DNA of 64,000 nucleotides, taken from positions 62,001 through 126,000 of the forward strand of contig NZ_PVEN01000007.1 of the NCBI RefSeq assembly GCF_002973525.1, in the 5' to 3' direction. The translations under genes were made by a program, and so were the position numbers. Origin of the DNA: Paraburkholderia sp. BL21I4N1 (lineage in GTDB: Bacteria > Pseudomonadota > Gammaproteobacteria > Burkholderiales > Burkholderiaceae). Shown piece by piece: positions 59,574-64,000 of the stretch. Positions within the stretch are counted from its first letter, which is position 1; each line of letters starts with the position of its first letter. The notes beneath the pieces are model-generated. The model had not been told where the DNA came from. It was given only the letters and a program-made list of their open reading frames with translations, and ran no database searches.

Positions 59574-61487
59574 ATGAGCCCCGTGTTTGTCATCACCGTC
59601 CTGCTGTGGTTGTCGGTGGCGGGTCTGGCGTTCGCACTCGTGAAACGCGCCGCCTACTGGCGCGAAGGCCGCGCCACGGCGGCGGGCGCGTACGGCTGGA
59701 CCCACTTGCTGACGATCCCGAAACGCTACTTCGTCGATCTGCATCATGTGGTGGCGCGCGATCCGTACATCGCTAAAACGCACGTGGCCACCGCGGGCGG
59801 TGCGATTCTCGCGATGGCGCTGGTGTTCGTCAATTACGGCCTGGCGATCTATTCGCCGTGGCTGGATAAGCTGATTTTTCTGGCCGCGCTCGTCATGCTG
59901 ATCGGCGCCGTGTTCGTGTGGCGTCGCCGGCATGGCGCGAAAGCGGTGCCGGCGCGGCTCTCGCGCGGACCCTGGGATCATCTGCCGCTGTTGCTGGGGT
60001 CGTTCGCGCTGGGGCTCGTGCTGTTCATCGCGTTGCCTGCGGGTGCGATGTCGGGCGCACTGGCTGTGGTCGTCGCGCTGCTGATTGCGGCAGGCGCCTT
60101 CACGATGACGTTCGGCGCGGCGCGCGGCGGTCCGATGAAACATGCGATGGCGGGCTTGCTGCACCTGGCGTTTCATCCGCGCCAGGAGCGTTTTGCCGAA
60201 CGCAACGACAACGACGTCGTGCCGCCGACCGCCCTGAAGGTGCCGCTGCTCGATGCGAAAGACTACGGCGTCGGCAAACCGGTCGAGTTTCGCTGGAACC
60301 AGTTGCTCAGTTTCGATGCGTGCGTGCAGTGCGGCAAGTGCGAGGCGGCTTGTCCCGCGTTCGCCGCCGGTCAGCCGCTCAATCCGAAGAAGCTGATTCA
60401 GGACCTGGTGACCGGCATGGTGGGCGGCACGGACGCTAACTATGCGGGCAGTCCGACGCCGGGCATCCCACTCGGGAAACACGCCGGCGCACCGGGAAAA
60501 CCGCTGATCTCCACGCTGATCGAAGCAGACACGCTGTGGTCCTGCACCACGTGCCGCGCCTGTGTGCAGGAGTGCCCGATGCTGATCGAGCACGTCGACG
60601 CGATCGTGGACATGCGCCGCAATCAGACGCTGGTGGAAGGCAACGTGCCGGGCAAGGGCCCGATTACGCTGGCGAATCTGCGCGAAACCGGCAGCTCGAA
60701 CGGTTACGACATTGGCGCGCGTTACGATTGGGCGGTCGATCTGCAGGTGCAGGTCGCGCAACCAGGGCGCCGGGTGGACGTCTTGCTGATCGCCGGCGAA
60801 GGCGCGTTCGACATGCGCTATCAGCGTACGCTGCGCGCGCTGGTCAAGGTGCTGAACCGCGCGGGGATCGACTATGCGGTGCTCGGCGGCGTCGAAACCG
60901 ATACTGGCGACACGGCCCGGCGTCTCGGCGACGAAGCCACGTTCCAGCAACTCGCCCGCCAGCTGATCGGCACGCTTTCGCGGTATTCGTTCGGCAAGAT
61001 CGTCACGGCAGACCCGCACGTGCTGCATAGCCTGCGCAACGAGTATCGCGCGCTGGGCGGTTTCTACGAGGTGCAGCATCACACCGCGCTGATCGACGAA
61101 CTGGTCACGAGCGGCAAGCTGTCGCCGCGCGCGGTTGCCGCGTTGGCGGAACGCAAGATCACCTATCACGATCCGTGCTATCTGGGCCGCTATAACGGCG
61201 AGACGGAAGCGCCGCGCCGCCTGCTGAAGAGCATCGGCATCAAGGTGGTGGAGATGGAGCGCAACGGCATGCGCGGGCGGTGCTGCGGCGGTGGCGGCGG
61301 TGCGCCGCTAACGGATATTCCCAGCAAACGGCGCATTCCCGACATTCGTATCGACGACGCCCGCACGATCGGCGCGGAGATCGTCGCGGTGGGTTGCCCG
61401 AATTGCACGGCCATGCTCGAAGGCGTGGTCGGGCCGCGTCCGGAGGTGCTGGACGTCGCCGAACTGGTTGCAGCAGCGCTGGAGTAA
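59574..61487 (+). CDS. dgcB: Dimethylglycine demethylase, membrane Fe-S subunit
   Basis: A 637-residue protein with a hydrophobic N-terminal region of about five membrane segments (1-190) and a cytoplasmic part with two ferredoxin motifs, C250/C253/C256/C260 (CVQCGKCEAACP) and C324/C327/C330/C334 (CTTCRACVQECP), followed by a CCG-type heterodisulfide-reductase-like domain ending RGRCCGGGGGAP. It passes electrons from DgcA/ETF to the respiratory chain. Matches PA5399 in layout. ATG 59574 is 3 bases after the dgcA stop. Confidence 0.93.
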   Translation: MSPVFVITVLLWLSVAGLAFALVKRAAYWREGRATAAGAYGWTHLLTIPKRYFVDLHHVVARDPYIAKTHVATAGGAILAMALVFVNYGLAIYSPWLDKLIFLAALVMLIGAVFVWRRRHGAKAVPARLSRGPWDHLPLLLGSFALGLVLFIALPAGAMSGALAVVVALLIAAGAFTMTFGAARGGPMKHAMAGLLHLAFHPRQERFAERNDNDVVPPTALKVPLLDAKDYGVGKPVEFRWNQLLSFDACVQCGKCEAACPAFAAGQPLNPKKLIQDLVTGMVGGTDANYAGSPTPGIPLGKHAGAPGKPLISTLIEADTLWSCTTCRACVQECPMLIEHVDAIVDMRRNQTLVEGNVPGKGPITLANLRETGSSNGYDIGARYDWAVDLQVQVAQPGRRVDVLLIAGEGAFDMRYQRTLRALVKVLNRAGIDYAVLGGVETDTGDTARRLGDEATFQQLARQLIGTLSRYSFGKIVTADPHVLHSLRNEYRALGGFYEVQHHTALIDELVTSGKLSPRAVAALAERKITYHDPCYLGRYNGETEAPRRLLKSIGIKVVEMERNGMRGRCCGGGGGAPLTDIPSKRRIPDIRIDDARTIGAEIVAVGCPNCTAMLEGVVGPRPEVLDVAELVAAALE

Positions 61488-61491
61488 CGCG

Positions 61492-62685
61492 ATGAATACG
61501 CTCAAACGAATCGATCCGCGCCGGCCGTTCACGATCACGGCAGAGGGACTCAAACGCATCACGCTGGGAATGACGGCGGACCTGGCCGGGTCGTTGGATC
61601 CCATGGGTGCTGCGCCTGGCACGGTACACCGCGAGCAAGTCAAAATGCGCCGTACAACGGCCGCGCCGCAGCGCGTGTTGCTGGTGGCCGCGCATGCGGA
61701 CCGTGGGGCGCTCGACGATCATGCCCGCCAGGTGTTGGCCGGCGCCGCGTTGATCGCGGACGCGCTGACCGAAGTCGTGCTGCTCGTGTTCGGTGAATTC
61801 ACCGGCGACGCTGCCGCGCTCGGTGCCGACAAGCTGATCGAATTGCCGATGTTCGACCGCCGCCGTTTCGCACCGCTCGACGAACTGAACGCGCTGGCCG
61901 CCTGCGTGGCGGCGTACGCCCCCGCGCATATTTTTCTGCCCGACAACGCCACCGGCGACGGTGATCTCGGTCGCCGTTACGCAGCGGCCGCGAGGGCAAG
62001 CGTCGCAACGCATGTGGTCGAGATCGACACCGCGCATGTCGCGTCTTATGTTCGCGCGAATACCGCATTCGCCGTGCGTGCGCTGCCAGACGTGGTGCTG
62101 CTCGCGCCGAATACGGTCGAACCTAAGCTGCCTTTTGTCGGTGCGGGCGAGCGAGTCGTCTGGCGTTTCGACGGCGCGTCGGCTGGCGCGGGTGTTAGCG
62201 GCGGTGAAAACACCGTGCGCGATCTCGGCATCGAGGAAATCGACGCCGCACAACTGGCGCTGGAAGAAGCGGATTTCATCGTCTCGGCCGGTAACGGCGT
62301 GAGCGACGTGCCCGCGTTCGAGCGTCTGGCGACCACGCTGGGCGCCGCCATTGGTGCGAGCCGCGTCGCCGTGGACGACGGCAAATTCACCCGCGACAAA
62401 CAGATCGGCGCGACCGGCAAGACGGTCGAAGCAAGCGTGTATATCGCGTTCGGTATTTCCGGCGCGGTCCAGCACTTGCAGGGCATCAAGGATTGCCGTC
62501 ATGTAATCGCGGTGAACCTCGACGCCAGCGCGCCGATCGCCAAGCGCGCGAATCTGACCGTGATCGCTGATGCGCGGGAAACCATCGCGGCGCTCAACGA
62601 GGCCGCGGCCGCGGCGCGTAACGCGCGCGGCACGGGCGCTGCGCTATTGAATTCATCCGCTGTTGCCGAAGGAGCGCTCGCATGA
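61492..62685 (+). CDS. etfA: Electron transfer flavoprotein subunit alpha
   Basis: A 397-residue ETF alpha. The FAD-binding signature is QIGATGKTVEASVYIAFGIS followed by GAVQHLQGIKDC; DNATGDGDLGRRYAAAARAS belongs to the N-terminal domain. It carries an extra N-terminal stretch of about 70 residues, as in betaine-cluster ETFs. It is a dedicated acceptor for DgcA electrons, 4 bases after dgcB; the last codons overlap etfB (ATGA). Confidence 0.93.
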   Translation: MNTLKRIDPRRPFTITAEGLKRITLGMTADLAGSLDPMGAAPGTVHREQVKMRRTTAAPQRVLLVAAHADRGALDDHARQVLAGAALIADALTEVVLLVFGEFTGDAAALGADKLIELPMFDRRRFAPLDELNALAACVAAYAPAHIFLPDNATGDGDLGRRYAAAARASVATHVVEIDTAHVASYVRANTAFAVRALPDVVLLAPNTVEPKLPFVGAGERVVWRFDGASAGAGVSGGENTVRDLGIEEIDAAQLALEEADFIVSAGNGVSDVPAFERLATTLGAAIGASRVAVDDGKFTRDKQIGATGKTVEASVYIAFGISGAVQHLQGIKDCRHVIAVNLDASAPIAKRANLTVIADARETIAALNEAAAAARNARGTGAALLNSSAVAEGALA

Positions 62686-63476
62686 AGATCGCCGTGCTCG
62701 TTTCCGTGGGCCGTCATCCGGTCAGCGGCGTGGCGCGCTACAGCCGCAACGACGCCGCCGCGCTGACGCTGGCGCTCTCGCTCGTCAAAACGCACCAGGC
62801 GACGCTCGACGTGCTGCACGCGGGCGATCCGTCGAACCCCGCGTTGCAGGAGTATCTGGCGCTCGGCGCGCGCTCGGTCGAGGTGCTTGAAACGGAGGGT
62901 TCCAACGGCGTGCAGGCCGACGCCGCGACACGACTCGCCGCGCGTCTGCGTGGCTACGACCTGGTGCTGACCGGTACGCGCGCGGAGGGCGCGTTCGATA
63001 GCGGCATGCTGCCGTATCGCGTGGCCGCTGCGCTGAACATGCCGCTAATCGGCGCGGCAGTCGACGTCGCGCTGCGCGACGGTTGCGCCGAAGTCCGCCA
63101 GTTCATGCCGAAGGGGTTACGCCGGCGCGTCGAAGTGCGCTTGCCCGCGCTGATCGCCGTGCATCCGCTCGCCAATGCGGCGCCGACCTACGCATATGCC
63201 CGTTTGCGCGAAGGCACGATCCGCCCGGTCGCCGCGTCGAGCACGGTGGATGCGGACACAACCGACGACGCCGACAACCTCGCCTGGACGACCCGTCCGG
63301 TGAGCGCCAAACCGGTGCGCCTCGCCGCCGCCGAAAAGCGTTCCGGCCACGCCCGCATGCTCTCGGCAACGACCACCGAAAGCCGGGGCGGAAGCGTCGT
63401 AATTGAAGGGAGTTCCGTCGAAAAAGCACAAGTGATTCTGGCGTATTTGCGCGAGCATCAACTCGTGGATTACTGA
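62682..63476 (+). CDS. etfB: Electron transfer flavoprotein subunit beta
   Basis: A 264-residue ETF beta subunit (KIAVLVSVGRHPVSGVARYS; LVLTGTRAEGAFDSGMLPYR; VRLPALIAVHPLANAAPTYA). The N-terminal fold and AMP-binding region are recognisable, though the motif spacing is that of the specialised dgc-linked ETFs rather than housekeeping EtfB. It overlaps etfA by 4 bases, showing translational coupling. Confidence 0.92.
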   Translation: MKIAVLVSVGRHPVSGVARYSRNDAAALTLALSLVKTHQATLDVLHAGDPSNPALQEYLALGARSVEVLETEGSNGVQADAATRLAARLRGYDLVLTGTRAEGAFDSGMLPYRVAAALNMPLIGAAVDVALRDGCAEVRQFMPKGLRRRVEVRLPALIAVHPLANAAPTYAYARLREGTIRPVAASSTVDADTTDDADNLAWTTRPVSAKPVRLAAAEKRSGHARMLSATTTESRGGSVVIEGSSVEKAQVILAYLREHQLVDY

Positions 63477-63510
63477 TTTCCGGTTCGGGCCAGCATGCGA
63501 CCAGGAGGGC

Positions 63511-63525
63511 CTGGCGCAGCGCCAG
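63511..63525. promoter_or_regulatory. Palindrome before gbcA
   Basis: CTGGCGC-A-GCGCCAG, a perfect 7-base inverted repeat, lies 24 bases upstream of gbcA in the 73-base gap after etfB. It may be a hairpin that adjusts gbcA expression within the transcript or a regulator site. Confidence 0.35.
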
Positions 63526-63549
63526 ACGTGACATGCAACGGAGCACACA

Positions 63550-64000
63550 ATGAAAGTTTCGGCAGACGTTCGCGCAATGATCGAACGCCGTAAAAAGAGT
63601 TACACGCTGGAAGCACCGTTCTATACGAGCGAGGCCATTTTCGCGCTCGATATGGAGGCGATTTTCCGGCAACACTGGATTCAGGTTGCTGTGGAGCCGG
63701 ACGTGCCGGAGCCGGGCGATTACATCACGGTGGAGGTCGGTCAGGACTCGATCCTGATTGTGCGCGACGACGATATGCAGGTGCGGGCGTTCCACAACGT
63801 TTGCCGCCACCGTGGCGCGCGGCTGTGCAATACCGACAAAGGCTCGCTGGGCAATATCGTCTGCCCGTATCACAGCTGGACCTATAACCTGAACGGCGAT
63901 CTGATGTTCGCCGAGCATATGGGCGACCAGTTCGATCGCTGCAAGCACAGCCTGAAATCGGTGCACGTCGAAAATCTCGCGGGGCTCATTTTCATTTGCC
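63550..64000 (+). CDS. gbcA: Glycine betaine demethylase, Rieske oxygenase component (partial)
   Basis: The first 150 codons of a Rieske non-heme iron oxygenase, cut by the window end. The [2Fe-2S] motif C85-x-H87...C105-x2-H108 (NVCRHRGARLC, CPYHSW) is intact, and the N terminus (SYTLEAPFYTSEAIFALDME, IFRQHWIQVAVEPDVPEPGD) matches GbcA/carnitine oxygenase-like proteins. With reductase GbcB, expected beyond the window, it converts glycine betaine to dimethylglycine and formaldehyde. Adjacency to dgcAB supports GbcA over other quaternary-amine oxygenases. Confidence 0.9.
   Translation, partial: MKVSADVRAMIERRKKSYTLEAPFYTSEAIFALDMEAIFRQHWIQVAVEPDVPEPGDYITVEVGQDSILIVRDDDMQVRAFHNVCRHRGARLCNTDKGSLGNIVCPYHSWTYNLNGDLMFAEHMGDQFDRCKHSLKSVHVENLAGLIFIC

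Overview
The window is GC-rich, densely coded DNA whose gene content matches a Paraburkholderia/Burkholderia-type betaproteobacterium: an OpcP-like porin, many LysR, IclR and AraC regulators, exported proteins and a complete choline/glycine betaine catabolic complement. This assignment is by family recognition only; no database search was possible. No rRNA, tRNA, CRISPR array, insertion sequence or prophage was recognised.

Region 1 (1-13.6 kb) is general catabolism: a truncated FMN monooxygenase diverging from an XRE-cupin regulator, a small BON-domain protein, an IclR regulator, an acyl-CoA dehydrogenase facing away from an SDR plus acyl-CoA ligase operon, a porin, and a LysR / tartrate-or-D-malate dehydrogenase / MFS transporter set. 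Region 2 (13.6-28.1 kb) carries a choline-type ABC importer (choV, choW, a GATase1-like AraC regulator, choX), another AraC regulator, L-serine dehydratase and heterotetrameric sarcosine oxidase (soxBDAG), then an MFS transporter.

Region 3 (28.4-44.7 kb) is the most unusual. A GNAT acetyltransferase, a small DUF6916-like protein and a tail-collar (MdpB-like) protein precede a 2733-residue surface protein (LEPR-like motif, DUF4347, 14 tandem repeats of about 141 residues). The giant gene is followed, with start/stop overlaps, by a TolC-like outer membrane protein, a short HlyD-type adaptor and a GAF-like/HlyD fusion, and then, after a short gap, by a PqqD-like/M50 protease/HlyD fusion. The layout resembles a type I secretion operon, but no ABC ATPase is present; the M50 membrane protein stands where it would be expected. 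I propose this as a candidate undescribed export or maturation system for a giant adhesin.

Region 4 (44.7-47.8 kb) holds an exported cupin, a class C beta-lactamase and a chitinase-like lipoprotein. Region 5 (47.8-64 kb) returns to methylated amines: betIBA, glutathione-independent formaldehyde dehydrogenase, a third GATase1-like AraC regulator, and a long collinear set glyA - M19-like protein - DUF5943-like protein - dgcA - dgcB - etfA - etfB - gbcA (cut by the window end).

Together regions 2 and 5 encode choline uptake, then choline to betaine aldehyde to glycine betaine (BetA, BetB), to dimethylglycine (GbcA), to sarcosine (DgcAB with its ETF), to glycine (SoxBDAG), to serine (GlyA) and to pyruvate (SdaA), with FdhA removing released formaldehyde. 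Shared 21-bp-spaced half-sites upstream of choV and fdhA suggest one AraC-type activator coordinates distant parts of the pathway.
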